Assembly (NCBI GenBank): GCA_016987375.1
Contig: PJRA01000509.1
Location: forward strand, 24,424-88,423
Direction of reading: 5' to 3'
Origin: Brachionus koreanus
Taxonomy: Eukaryota > Rotifera > Eurotatoria > Ploima > Brachionidae
DNA: 64,000 bases
Shown: piece after piece, positions 12,882 to 25,348 of the stretch
How the letters are laid out: each line of letters opens with the position of its first letter
Position numbering within the stretch: position 1 is the first letter of the stretch
Program-made: the position numbers and the translations under genes
Notes under the pieces: model-generated
Told to the model about the DNA's origin: nothing
The model's database searches: none
What the model saw: only the letters and a program-made list of their open reading frames with translations

Positions 12882-15002
12882 TTAACAAGCTTCTTTAAAT
12901 CGTTGATAAATGCTGTGTACATAGGTGAACACACATTTCCAGTCTGGTGAGTCTCCCATTTCAATCATATCATCAACATCCAACAGAGGTACTATTCCCG
13001 CTTTAGTTCTTAAAAAATAATGAAAATTAACTAACTTCCGAAAAAAAATTCAAAAATTTTTCTTACTCAGCTGTTTTAAAAGCTAAATCAAAATTGTATC
13101 TGGGATTTTCTGCGTTTAAAGTTGTATAATCAAATTCATTTGGCATAAAGTGATGTAACAACGCACAAAAAGCTAAACCATCTGACCATGAAGATGAGAA
13201 ATTACTAATAGATACGTTTGGATATTCTTCGGTCATTTTGCGACACCATCGAATCAGGGCTTCTCTTGCATTGGTAGCACTCCGAGTTACTCTAATTTTT
13301 TAGAAAAGAATTTAGAAAAATTTTTTTTCTAAATTTGCTAAATTAGGCAAATTAATTTTTCAAAAATTTTTTTTTGTTTTTTTTAGTTTTTAATTATATT
13401 CTAAAATTTATCTAATTTCGCTCGAGAAAAAATATACCTTTTTACTACTCCACTATTCGAATATCCAGAAGAATAAGATGAATTTTTGATATATGAGCCA
13501 ACACTTTTACTTGGAGTCTTAATTATGCCACCGGTAAAACTATTGTTCATCTTTGAGACATTATTCATGCAAAAGTTAGATTCTTGACTATTTCCAATGT
13601 CCATACTTTGAGCTCTTTCTCGAATTTTGGATGGTACCATACAGGACGAATTGTCTATATTTTCCTTGGTAGTTTCGATTTTCGCTTCAGGTTGTTTTAA
13701 AGTCAATGAAGAGAAAGAGGACAACGGAGAGCAAGATGGTGAAGAAGAAGAACAAGAAGAAGATCTAATGGTTGATTTAGTTTCTATTTTTATTTCAGAT
13801 ACCATGACAGATTCGTTCTTTGGTCCTTTTCTTAAAATTGATTTCAACTTCTTTTCTTGTTTTTCATCTATTTTAGATTTTGATAGAGCTATATTTTGGT
13901 CAGCTTCATTAATTATATCTTCTAATTTCCTGTAGTTATTAGTATTTATCTCCATTTGCTTTTGATATAAATGAACAAATTTCGATGACTTTGAATAAGG
14001 ACTATTTTGAATTGTTAAATGAGTGGATGCACTTGAGCAAAGAGAAGGTGACTGTAAAGATGATTGAAGGTTTGTTTCATTAAAGCATTTGCTTTCCTCC
14101 AATTTTTTGATACGATCGGCTACTTTAGTAGATTTGTAAGTTATTTTTTTATCTACTAACCTTGGAGTATTTTCGCAAGATGAATTTGAGGAATTATTGA
14201 AAACTGAAGACTCAGATGCTGTGGAACTTGACGATGAAGTAAGAGAATTGAGTATGTCGGGTATTGTAGCATCAATTTTGCCTTGTTCAATGTTTGTTTG
14301 ATTCTCTTCTGATAAATTAATATTAGGAATTTTTGATAAATCGGCCAAATTAACATGAGCTTTATGAGAATAATTTTTAAAAAGGGATTTAGGCTGAGGT
14401 GTATTAAAATTGTGCGCCAAATTTTCAAAACAGGCTTTGGCTTGTTTAACACTCATGGGAATATTTAATTCTTTACTAATTTCTTCAGATTTGTTGATTA
14501 CTATATTAGCAGAGTTTAGACGATCGCGAGGCTTTGCATCTTCGCTTGAACACCCATTTGTCCGATTTATCGAAAAAGATTTCTTTAAAGGTGTAGACTT
14601 TATCTTGTTGTCATCAAATTTATTGCCAGAATAGTTATCTCTGTGACGTAAAATTGATTTTATCGGTGTTTGATTAACTTTATTCTGAATTGAGTTTTCT
14701 TTGTCGAGTTCATTTTCAACTGGAATTAAAATAGAGTTTTTTATCCGCGAGGCTTGTATTGAACAGAACGGTTTAAAATTTTTTCTATTTGTATTTGTTT
14801 GTGGAGTAGAAAAATTTTGATTATTGAGATTCGATTCAAAAAGTGCTCTTGTTTTAGCTACGACACCTGTTAAACCACGGGTTTCTTCATTCGTAATGAG
14901 GCATGATGATGCATTTTTTTGAACCGATTGGTCAGAACAAGTCTTAAGACTTGCTTTAAATGGAAATGAAGTTGAAATTGGATTGTTAATTTCGTATTTC
15001 AT
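12882..15002 (-). CDS. smoothelin-like protein with C-terminal calponin-homology domain
   Basis: Probably a cytoskeletal, actin-associated protein. Three exons, 15002-13438, 13291-13067 and 13008-12882, give about 638 residues. Residues 1 to about 525 are low-complexity, rich in Ser, Asn and Lys, with several KSILR-type basic motifs and poly-Ser runs, and are predicted disordered. The last 110 residues form one type-2 CH domain: ALIRWCRKMTEEYP, NFSSSWSDGLAFCALLHH, YNFDLAFKTAE, then KAGIVPLLDVDDMIEMG and CVFTYVHSIYQRF. The ending resembles smoothelin (MIMG...CVFTYVQSLY) more than cytospin, whose CH domain is otherwise similar. The start at 15002 is the first ATG of the long exon; an upstream non-coding exon is possible. 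Confidence 0.85.
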
Positions 15003-18000
15003 TCTGGTGACTTTAAATTGGAATGAAACAAGAAAAAAACTTTGATTGATTTATTTATTTTTGTTTACTCAAAGCGATAGAAATAATTCTAAAATTTTGC
15101 AACAATTTAGATTGAAAAAAGCCAGAGTGAATAGCAAATATTTATTTATTAAATTTTTATTGCAAACCATTAATAACAAAAAGAGAAAAAATAACAACTT
15201 GAAGCAATTTCGGGTTTCGTCGCCTATAAAACGAAGCGAAAATTTAAGTATGAACTAACGAGTTTTTAGTTGTTATTAATTGCAATTAAATTTCTCAAAA
15301 TTAATTAAAAATGAGTCCGTATTAGATGAACAAAAGGATTTGTAAATGCTCTAGATTCTACTATAAAAAAAATTTACTTAGCTTTAGAAAGATAATCCAT
15401 TCTCAAATATCCAATATTTGCTTATGATCAATTGATTGATTTAAAATTTTTTCTCGAGTAGTTTACGGGATTAGATTTTTGAATTTTAATTATTTTAATA
15501 CTAATCTTGTCTTTAAATATTAGAAATATAAAATATTATGTAAATAATCTGGTTATTTTTAGAAAAAATTTGCAACGATATTTTTTAAAAACTTAATTTA
15601 GATCAATTTTAGATCGATAACTAACTTTTATAAAATTTTTTTATTAAAATTAAAAAATTTTCATCTTATACTCGTCTATCCAAATTACTATTCTATATTT
15701 ATCAATTTGAATAACATTCCATGCATTGACTAGAATTCAAAATTTTTCTTTTTTAATAAAAATATTTTAATATGAATAAATTTAACAGACTAATTTAAAA
15801 AAGTAGAATTTTTATCAATATTTAAAGATTCTGCTTGATGAAACGAAAGGCTCATCAAGCATTTTACTATGTTTTTCAATACAAAATTATAATTTTTCTT
15901 ATCAGGTGATCTTTTTTAAAACAAAATAAATCGAGTCATCATAGATTAGAGTTAATTTTAGACTTAAATTTCTTAGGTTTTAAAAAATAGACAAAGATTA
16001 ATATTTGTCCATTTTGTATTTGTCAAATTTGATTTGACACATTGACTTAAGTTTTATCGCAAACAAATATTTGGACATTAGAATCAAAAATCATAAATTT
16101 TAGCAAAAGACTATTAGTAATCAAATAACTCAGCAAAAAAAAAAAGAATCTGGGCGTTCATTATTAAATAATTGATTCATTAAATAATTTTGATTTGGGA
16201 ATGCAAATTATCTAGTAATCCTGACCAACTGGCTTGTTCGCTTCGTCTCTCATTTTGAGAAATAATTTTTTTAATGAGTGCTTTTTATAAATTTAAATTG
16301 ATTAATGAAATTAAAATTGTAATTTATAATCTCATTTTATGCAAACTTTACCACTTATACTAATGATATTAATTTAAGAATTGCTTACTATTTATTTAAG
16401 AATCTGTGTAAGCGTGACTGGTCAGCCAAATAAACCAAGCATTAAACATCTATTAATTTATCTCTTCGTGTGCCTACAGAAAAAGCTTTTGACTAAATTA
16501 TTAATAATTCACATGGCTATATGTTTTTGACTTTTTTTAAAAGAGATGTGACAAACTTTTAACCTAATCAAAATTTAATTTATTTCTTGACTCTATATAC
16601 AAAGTTTAAGAAACTAGAAGACTAAAAATTAAATTAAATTCTGATAAAATGAATAATATACTTTGAAAATTAAAAAAAAATAAAATTGATATAAGACTTG
16701 TGAAATTAGTTAGAAATCACAACAAAAAAAAACTTAGCATTATTACAAAAAGAAAAAAATATCAATAAAATTTAAAAATAGAATTTTTCTCTTTTAAAAA
16801 GCATACCATAATGAAATTTATTATTGTTGATGTATATAAAAAAACCAAAATCTAAATTATTTTTGAACTCTATTTATTCTAAAAATTACAAATATTTGTA
16901 GAATTTTTGTTAAATATTTTGGAAAAATTGTGCTCAATAATTGTGAATGATGAATTGCTTTTTATAGGTCTAGTCAAAATGGTCGTCTTGTTAAATAATA
17001 CCGGAATAAAATTGGCTTCGTATCAAATAATCTCTTGATATTATTGATGGTAAACTTTAATCAAATAATTTATTTACTCGGCTTTGTTGAGGAAAAAAAA
17101 CAAAAATATTTTTGCTAATTCTTGACGTTATTTTCATTAATACCATGACTTAGCGTTTACTTTTTGATTTTTATTTATTTTTCAAAAATAAGATCAACAC
17201 CCATATTATTATTTATATGAGATTAATTATTAGACATACGATCAATTAAGCGACTGACCAAAATTCAAATAAATAAAACTGTATTCTTTGACCAGATAAT
17301 TTATTTTTCAATGCTCTACTCTAAATTGTCACTACTTCAAAAATGAATTCATTTTCGAATTCTCCTAATTTTAAAATTCAAAAAAATTTAATAATTCATA
17401 TTTGCTTAAATAAAAAGCTCCTAAATCTGTATAAAATAATTTGAATCTATCAAGAGGTCTATGAAATAAATAAAACTGATTTATACATCAATAATAATTA
17501 ACTGATGTAAGTTAAACTAGGCCGAGACAATCTTGTATTTTTTTACGCCTTCTCAGCATCAAATCATCATTATTTTCCTAGTACAATACTTTTGAGTTAA
17601 TCTTCATGAACTTAATTTAGGATAACGAAAAGCTATGACCATGAAGAATAGCTTTAAACAAGATAAATAAAACCGTATTCCGGATATTAAGAGAAGGTTT
17701 CAGGACAAAATTTAAAAAATAAAAAACTTTCAATAGAATTTTGAATAAAAAATGAATAATTAAGTGGAATAAATGTTGAATTTAAATGATAACATTCACA
17801 TTTTGTAACAAAACAAACAAATAATTTTAATTTAGGTCAAAAAATTCATATAAAAAATTTTTTGGCAATAAACTTTTTAGGTCAGTTCATTAAATAGCAT
17901 ATAAATTAAGATTTGAGTTGTAAAGTAAATATAGCTTAAAATATTTCTTTAGAATTTCAAATGTTCAAAGAATCAATCTCAATTTAAGTTCAAAAATATA

Positions 18001-18832
18001 AATTATACTAAAAGTCTTATAATAAGATTTTCGCGTAGCACAACTACAGTACTAACTAAAGTTAATAGAACCGATCTTAAAAAATGAATCTGAATACTTG
18101 AAAACCTATAGACAAAAAACTTTTTGACCACACCCTCTCAACGAATAAGCAAAAAAGTTGCTTGTTTTAAAAAAATTACTAATTATCAAATAGGCAAAAC
18201 TTAATCTTTCAGAAATTACTTCAGAATAGACCAAAAAAAAAACAAAAAAGTTTGGTAAAAAAAATATCACCGGAAAAAAACTTGTTTTTTTCAAAAATAA
18301 TTTTTTTAGAACTTGTTTAGATCAGTTCTTTAAAATTAAATTTAGATAGTGCGGTAGTTTTGCGAACGCTAACTTTTTAGATTTTTAACTAGATCAAACT
18401 TTTCTCACCATCGATTAATTAGTAAATAAAATTTTTGTACAAAAATTTCTTTACGAATACTTTTAATTGTATTTAACATACTTATGTTCGCATGCGGTTT
18501 AAAAAGTAGGTTTTAGACCATACTGAACTTTCCTAGACTCACAGCTATCGAATTTTTATTTAAAAAAAATAAAACATTAACTTTAATTATCCTTTATATA
18601 TATTTTCTAGATTAGTTATAGACTAATTATTTTTTAAACAGTTGATTTGAAAAAAAATCCAAAAAAATTTTCAATTGATTTATAGTTTTAAAAATAAACA
18701 CTTAAAATGAAAACAAAAAATTTGAAATTTGGGTATTGTTACGTCATTATTTGAAAAAAGGCTTATGAGCACAATTACTCGTAACTCGTAAAATATGTCT
18801 AGTGAAAAAAGAAAATGTACTTAAAGTAAGTG
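15003..18832. other. 3.8-kb AT-rich gene desert
   Basis: No ORF longer than about 70 codons resembles a known protein, and no tRNA-like fold was noticed. It probably holds the upstream region of the smoothelin-like gene near 15 kb and decayed repeats elsewhere. Confidence 0.45.
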
Positions 18833-19338
18833 TGATTTAGCGACATCTCTGTCAATATCACTGGATTAGTTAACTAACTAAACCCTGAGTGTTCAAGTTA
18901 GAATGGGGCATAAATAGCTGCTCCTAAACGTCTAACGAGAAGATCGGATAGACGGGCTCAAGGGTACTAATGTAAATATTACAACTGGCGACGAGGATAA
19001 AAGCCCCAGAAGACTAATAAAAGTGCTTCTCGGTGGCACTAATGTTTAAAGTGAGTGCGGTGGCTTCCTGGCAATTGTCAGTTAGTACCTGGGAAAATTA
19101 ATTGTCTATGACTGGTCCCGGTCATTAATGATCCGGCAGTGGTCAAAATGGTCGACAGTTCCCTAGCAGTCGCTATAAAAGCGAGGGGAAGATATGATTT
19201 AGCGACATCTCTGTCAATATCACTGGATTAGTTAACTAACTAAACCCTGAGTGTTCAAGTTAGAATGGGGCATAAATAGCTGCTCCTAAACGTCTAACGA
19301 GAAGATCGGATAGACGGGCTCAAGGGTACTAATGTAAA
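18833..19338 (+). mobile_element. LTR-retrotransposon remnant (two LTR pieces)
   Basis: A 144-bp sequence occurs twice as a direct repeat, 18833-18976 and 19195-19338, apparently without mismatch. Directly after the first copy comes ATTACA and then a primer-binding site. Directly before the second copy lies a promoter-like CTATAAAAGCG (19173-19183). This is the order expected of LTR R/U5, primer-binding site, leader, then U3-R/U5 with almost the whole interior deleted. Base composition is clearly less AT-rich than the surroundings. No gag or pol was recognised. The first copy lacks U3 and the second lacks the U5 end, so the element is dead. Confidence 0.65.
18986..18998 (+). other. putative tRNA-Ser primer-binding site
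   Basis: TGGCGACGAGGAT is complementary to the 3' end (including CCA) of animal tRNA-Ser(GCT) as I recall it. It sits 2-3 bases after the end of the first LTR copy, the correct position for minus-strand priming in a Ty3/gypsy-type element. Confidence 0.6.
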
Positions 19339-19376
19339 CAGTAAGAAGGGTTCAGAGTGAATTAAAAATTTAAAAA

Positions 19377-19840
19377 TGGTGAAACAAGTCTTCAAAGGAA
19401 AAAAGGATCAGAAAGACCAGCCGTTCTCGATCAGAATGCTTTTTCTACGGCAGTTAAGAGGAACGCCAAACTTAGGACTGGTATATTACCAAATGACCTT
19501 TACAGTCACAATCGACGATACCTAATCACCTGAATTTGACAACACTCATAATTTGGCAGATTTCGATATTCACCGTCGCATGAAATTTCTAAAATAATCC
19601 TCTAGATGAATAGATTTTTCAGACGTATCATTACACGAGATAAGAAATGGGCCTATTTTCGAAATTATGAAAAAATAAATCAATGATTGGACACATCTTA
19701 ATCAGCTCTTGAAAAAAATACGCTTTGCTAAAAAGATGATCTTGTGTGTTTGGTGGAATTTTCAAGAGGTAATACACATTGAGCCTGTTCCAGAGAGTGT
19801 GCTATAAATGCAGAATTTTATACGGAAACTACTTTTTTGC
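19377..19840 (+). pseudogene. mariner transposase relic
   Basis: Translated in shifting frames, this stretch shows a mariner-like order. An HTH-linker piece ERPAVLDQNAFSTAV comes first, then RRIITRDKKWAYF (compare the family's DEKW first-Asp motif), then LCVWWNFQEVIHIE (compare LCVWWD). At least two frameshifts and several stops separate the pieces, and the first catalytic Asp region reads DKKW. It abuts the LTR remnant and is non-functional. Confidence 0.6.
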
Positions 19841-19942
19841 GCGTAAAAGTCCTAAATATATGAAAAAGTCATTTTTTTGTAAGAAATTTAAAAATTTATC
19901 TTTAATAAATTTTTGAAAAATAAAATTTTTTAATTAAATCCT

Positions 19943-20130
19943 AAAACCGCCCGTAAAAACTGTGACGGTTACTTAGACCGTCCGTTTAATTTTAAACGGT
20001 CACTAAACGGGCCAAAATATAGCCCGCTAAAATAAACGGGCCAGAGTCCGCCCGTAATAAACTGTCCGTTTAATACGGTCCCGGTCATAGTTTTTGAAAA
20101 ATTTTGGCCCGTTTACTGTCCGCATGCACG
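19943..20130. repeat. GC-richer foldback repeat built from a CCCGTTTA motif
   Basis: The motif GGGCCAAAAT or its complement, and TAAACGGGCC/GGCCCGTTTA, recur in both orientations. AACCGCCCGTAAAAACTGT and GTCCGCCCGTAATAAACTGT form an imperfect direct repeat about 100 bp apart. The result is a set of nested hairpins. No protein is visible; possibly the end of an unidentified DNA transposon. Confidence 0.5.
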
Positions 20131-20508
20131 GACACCAACACTAATTTGATCCGTTGTCTTGAAGAAAACAAAAACAATGATACAATAAAACTTTCTTCAG
20201 ATTTGTAAATTTAAAAAAAAACACAAAACTTTTTGACTTACCCTAATAAAAATAGCCAATCGATCATATGAAATTAATTTAAGATTATTGTAATTGAAGA
20301 TTTACAAAAAATCTAATAAAATATAATAAGCAATAAATCCTTAGTTTTAAAATCACACATTTACTTAAATTAAATTCAAAACAATCAACATGTCAAATTT
20401 TTATTAATAATTAAATTAAATAAGCGTATTTTTTTAATTTAATTTTCCTGTTTTCGGATTATAATCATTTGAAAATTAAAAAAATGTACATATTTTTATT
20501 AAAAATCT
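20131..20508. other. 3' flank of CCDC113
   Basis: AT-rich with nothing recognisable. Confidence 0.4.
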
Positions 20509-21964
20509 TCAATATGCCGAGCCACTTAATGTATTGTTAAATTGTTTTCTTCCAAAACTTGAATTTTCATTAATATTAGATCTAATTTGTTGCCAGGACT
20601 GCTTATTGATTTTAAGAGCCATCTATTTGAGAAAAAAAAATTCTAACTAATTTATACCTTAAAAGTAAGATTTTTACCTCTGCTATTTCAACCTTTCTTT
20701 CCCAAACTTTTAATTCTTTTTGTAAATTGTAAAGATAATCTTCAGCGTTCACATAGTCACTCACTTCTGGCACTTTGTAATTTTCTAATTGACCTCTAAG
20801 TTTTTTATTTTTACTCTCTTCTTTAAAATGCTCTTTTTCAACCGTATTTGTCTCAGTTTCAATATTCTTTAAGAGTTTTTCACGCGATTTAATATCATTT
20901 ACTAGTGAATCATATTCTTTTAGACATAGACCAAGTTGCTTCTAAAAAATCTCAATAATAGACAATTTTGAATGTGTTAAAATAAGTTAACTTTTTTGAA
21001 ATTTAGAGCCTGAGTAGCAACTCCGACCATTTTTTTCAGCTTAATCATTTCAGTATTTTTTTCATCTATTTTGGCCATGTATTGCTTATTTTCAATTTTC
21101 AATTGTCGAAAATCAACTTCGTGCAAAACTTCTCCCATTTCTTCTTTTTCTTTTAATTCAGCTTTAAGTTTTTGTTTTCTTTTGCGCATGCTTTCGTTCT
21201 TTAGCTTCAATTTATCTACCAAAGTATCCTTTTTTTTTTTTAAATTAATCATTTTTTTAAATTAAATTTTAAAACATGTTTACTCTTTCTTTCACCCGAT
21301 CTTCAAAATACTTGATCAACTTTTCAGCAGCTATTTTCTTGTTCATTGGATTATAGCCTGCTTTTAGGACATTACGTTCAAACTCATGCATTTCTATCTT
21401 AATTTCATTTATTCTTATATCTGCCTCTTCTAAAATAGCTTTATAGCTATCCAAATTCTTTTCAGACTCTTCATTAGCTTTACGACTGTCTTCCCTTAAT
21501 TCTTCTATTTCTTTCGAAGCAATTTCGCATTTTTGATCGGCTGTGAGTCGCATGCGAAAGTCACCCTGGATGCTTCTTGATTTTGATCGTTTTCGATAGC
21601 GGCCCCCTGTTGGTTGTTGTTGAGGCTGTTGTCCTCCCGATAAATCATACATGGATCCTGAAGGAGTTGTAGTCAAGCTAGACGATGATGTTCCAGCGAT
21701 AGTGGCTAAATAAAATGGCTCAATTTTTTTGTGATACTTTTCTAGAATTTCATTTTCAATAGTTAGCATCTGATTTGTCCGTCTTAGTTTATTTAAAATA
21801 ATTATTAAAGATTGAAAATTAAAAATTCATTCCAAAGCTTACAATAATCCATCTAGTTTAATCTGAATTTGTTCATCTGTTAAATCTTCCAAACGTTGAT
21901 TGTGATGATCAGATGTTGATTCTTGACTAACTGAATGAGTGTCAAATCGATCAATTGATGCCAT
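20509..21964 (-). CDS. CCDC113: CCDC113 / CFAP263, ciliary coiled-coil protein
   Basis: A coiled-coil protein of motile cilia and centriolar satellites (CFAP263). Five exons, 21964-21843, 21782-21284, 21228-20992, 20941-20678 and 20622-20509, give about 411 residues; the human protein is 377. It has an N-terminal LTDEQIQIKLDGLL segment, a Gln/Gly-rich linker, then the conserved RKRSKSR and LTADQK motifs. Long coiled coils follow with EEADIRINEIKIEMHEFE, KLKLKNESMRKRKQKL and LHEVDFRQLKIENKQY, and WERKVEIAEMALK near the C terminus, all in the vertebrate order. Its presence implies motile cilia or flagellated sperm in the organism. Confidence 0.95.
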
Positions 21965-22348
21965 TTTTGTTTAAAAAATCTTATAAAAATTTAAGCAAAA
22001 AAGATAGATCCTTCAATTTACTTTATTTTGCAATAAATTTTAAGTTTCTATATGAGGAGCATATGAAAGCTTTCTAAAATATTACCATAGAAACAAAGCC
22101 TTCACTTTAAAATTTTGATTATTTTCGCAGAACTTCTATTTGATCAATTCATTAATGTTTAAAGCTAAAAGGATTTAATAAAAGTTTATTAAAGAATTAT
22201 TTTGTTTTGGTTCAATTTTCAAAATACCAATAGCTTTTAGTTTAAAATTGAGATATTTTTTTCAAATTTTCAAAAATAAAGCACCGTTCATAAAAAAGAT
22301 TGAAATAAATTGGTAAAAAACATTCTGAATGATTTTTTCTATTAAAAC
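21965..22348. other. upstream region of CCDC113
   Basis: No gene; presumed promoter of the minus-strand CCDC113 gene. Nothing specific recognised. Confidence 0.35.
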
Positions 22349-23060
22349 TTGTATTTAACAGAAATGGTGAATTTATGTGGTAATCATATAAAAGTTATTA
22401 AGCAAATAAGTCTTTTTGACTTTAAGATTGATCAAGATTTAAATTTTTTTAAACAAGCTTGTACCATCTCTTTAGTTGTGATTAAAAAATTATTTAGTAT
22501 TAAGAGACTCTTCTACCTGTCAACATCTGTTAAGATACAGTTTTTTAAAACTTTTATTTTACCCTAATTTGACTACTTCTAAACTCTTATGTGTTATTTT
22601 TCAAAAGAGGCAATAATCAAACTTTAATGACGTAAATAAATTTCTAGAAAAATATGGCTTAGAGCATTTCAGCATAGAATTCTAAACAGAATGTTATCAT
22701 TCTCTTTTAACACACTACACTATCATATATACTATTATGTATACTATCAAAACTCGCGTGAAAAATAAATTATCCAGAAATGACTTAAGAAATTATACAT
22801 ATAATTTAAGGAATAGTGAAAACTAAAAAGAACAAATGACAAAATCTAATAGGGGAGAAAAAACGTTTGGATTTTTTTTCTCAAGATTGATAAATAGCTT
22901 TGAAATCAAGAGATCAATGTTGAAATTCACTACACTCAAGCTTTCAATTTACAATAATATAAATTTAGTTTCTATAAGTTTTGTTATAAAATTTAAAAGA
23001 TTTGAGTTAAATTTTTCAATTTTAATTTTAATCAATTTTAATCAATTCTAATCGAAACTT
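22349..23060 (+). pseudogene. LINE reverse-transcriptase C-terminal relic
   Basis: The stretch ending LFYLSTSVKIQFFKTFILP, followed after a stop by FDYF and LMCYFSKEAI, is the typical region after the RT palm of non-LTR retrotransposons (compare VK..FFKTFILPYFDYC). Farther on, SNRGEKTFGFFFSRLINSF matches the usual end of such ORFs. Stops and gaps interrupt the frame, so it is a 5'-truncated dead copy. Confidence 0.65.
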
Positions 23061-24210
23061 TTTTTTTTATTTTTAAAAGAAATAAACTTTTCTATACAAT
23101 TTAAATAATTTAAGTGTTTATCAATTTTTAAAACAAGGGCACAAGCATGCTGATTAGCCTTGAAATTGAAAAATTGAATTATTTTATTTAAATACGAATT
23201 ATTTTTTAAATTGAATTTGAATGATTGAATGAATAAGAGGAAAAAAACGGCAGGAACAGTTTTGCCTGGGCTGATAGTTTGCTGATAGATAGCTGTTCTT
23301 TACCTGTTCTTAATTTTCTACGTCTTTCAGATTGCATTTGCTTTTTGTTTCTAACTCTTAATTTACAAGATTAAATTAATGTTTGTAAATTATTTTAAAC
23401 CCGACTGATTAATAGAAAATTTTTTAAACAGTTGCTATTTATCAATACTTTTAACAAGATTAAATATATTTTTAACAAGATTAAATTAATGTTTGTAAAT
23501 TATTTTAAACCCGACTGATTAATAGAAAATTTTTTAAACAGTTGCTTTTTATCAATACTTTTGAATAAAAATTTAAATTAAAAAGACAATTTTATTGTAG
23601 ACAGTTATTATAAGTTATCTAAATATATACTTGATACTTAATCTATTTAATTTATTATTAAGTTAAAAAATTTCAATTTTACTAAGGAAAATAGGGGTCA
23701 ACCCTTTTAATATGAGGTCAGTAAAAACAAAGGTTGGCTATGAATTTTTTTGTGAATTCCTAAAAGACAAGTGGGAAAAAGCAAATTTTTTCAAATATTT
23801 TAACTTGAAAGAAAATAATTAATTTAGTTTTCATTGAGGTCTAAAAAACATAGGGTCAAGAAAAACGAATGGGCTGAGTATTTAGAACGCCCCAACAAGC
23901 TTAGACTATTTTCAGTAGATAGAAAATTTTAAAATTAAAAATTCTCCGAAAATAATCATAACTTTCAATTAGTTCTAATCATTAAGCATAGCAAATAATA
24001 TAAGTTTGAAGTCACTTCTAAGGGAATGCAAAAATATCTAATTGTAATAGTTTATTCTTACTATCAAATTAAATATTGTGATAAATAAATTTTATTTATA
24101 CTCTGAATCATTGTAGAAAAAAAATTATTTTTAACTTTCTTCGTCGGATTGAATTTCATCTGATCGCTTAATAATTTGTTAATTTAGAAAATTAAATATT
24201 AAATTTTAAA
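23061..24210. other. non-coding between LINE relic and RNF25
   Basis: Contains the tandem duplication at 23365-23562 and otherwise AT-rich DNA with no supported gene. Confidence 0.4.
23365..23562. repeat. 110-bp tandem duplication
   Basis: The unit starting ACAAGATTAAATTAATGTTT at 23365 recurs at 23475. About 88 bp of the second copy match almost exactly (one difference in the TTGCTATTTA/TTGCTTTTTA part), and the second copy is incomplete. Confidence 0.8.
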
Positions 24211-25194
24211 TTATACATTTAGTGAAATAATGTATTCTTCTTTGGGTTCTATTATTCCACCTTTTGCTCTTTGTTTCTCGAACAAATTTCTCATATATTC
24301 CTGTAACTTTCGTATATTGGAAGATATGATTATTTTATCATTTGTCTCTTCAATTGGGCTCGATAAAACAGAATATTTGTTTAATTCTTGAATTTGTTTG
24401 TCTGTTATTTCTTGACGACATTCAGGACAACCAACAGTACGATAGAGCCATTTTATTTTGTGAAATTTTGCTTCTTGTTTCTCTTTTTCAATATCGCTTA
24501 AGGCATAACTCAAATAGGTTTTAAGACAGGAATTATGAAAATAGTGATAGCAATTAAGATGAGTTACATTGTCACTGTTCTCAAAATATGATAAACAAAT
24601 CGAACATTTGCAATTTTTGGGAACATTCTGATATGTAGTCAAAAAATCTTTAATTTCCTTTAAAAGCAATTTTAGATTTTTTTTTTAAATCAAATTATCT
24701 AAGTTTTTTGTGAACCTGTATGATTTCGAAAAGCATATATTCTCCAATATTTCTATTTGCAGTATCAATTATTTTTGATTTAATGCTTTTTAATTGAACT
24801 ATTAGGAGAAATTATTTAGAATTTTAAAGCATTACATTTCTAAATCATGATCAAGAACTCCTTTGACATTTTTGAATTCAAATATTGGAATTTCTGACGG
24901 ATACTTTTGGTAAACAAATAGAAAAAAATAGAAAAAAAAAATTTTTTTAAAATACTTTGTTTTACATTTTTAGAGAGCTTAATTATTAAGGTCAAAATGA
25001 TATTTTTCTTATTTTCTTCTTCGTTTTCTGATAGAGTAGGATAAACTGATATTTCAATACAACGTGATTCACTTTGTTGAAATTGAGACTGAATTAAAAT
25101 AAGATAGATTGATAAATAATTTTTACCTTTTTAAATCAATCATTTGAATGTCATTTAGATAAATAGATTGCAATATTTCTATCTCCTCTTCCAT
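24211..25194 (-). CDS. RNF25: RNF25 (AO7) RWD-RING E3 ubiquitin ligase
   Basis: A RING-type E3 ligase; human RNF25 acts in NF-kB signalling and in ubiquitination at stalled ribosomes. Five exons, 25194-25127, 25071-24966, 24903-24836, 24785-24716 and 24657-24211, give about 252 residues. An N-terminal RWD domain (EEEIEILQSIYLNDIQ, then YPSEIPIFEFKNVKG) is followed by the C3H2C3 RING: CKCSICLSYF, LNCYHYFHNSCLKTYL and CPECRQEI, with all metal ligands visible. The C terminus KGGIIEPKEEYIISL matches the RNF25-specific RGGII...YFISL tail. Human RNF25 carries a longer C-terminal extension that is absent here. Confidence 0.93.
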
Positions 25195-25348
25195 TTTTCA
25201 TAAAAATAACGAAAAATAAGAAAAAATATTTAATTATGTATGAAATTTTTGATTTCATTTATCAGTTTTAAATTTTTCAATGCAGTTTTAAGCTAACTTT
25301 AAAACAATATTTTTTAACAAATCTAGTTAACAAAATTTGATAGTGAGA
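25195..25348. promoter_or_regulatory. 154-bp shared intergenic promoter of RNF25 and PRCP
   Basis: The two start codons point away from each other and are only 154 bp apart, so both promoters must lie here or in the 5' ends. No TATA or Initiator could be told apart from the AT-rich background. Confidence 0.45.

Noticed and set aside
13627..13935. acidic 102-codon plus-strand frame opposite the smoothelin-like gene
   Set aside because: Antisense shadow of the Ser/Lys-rich coding exon.
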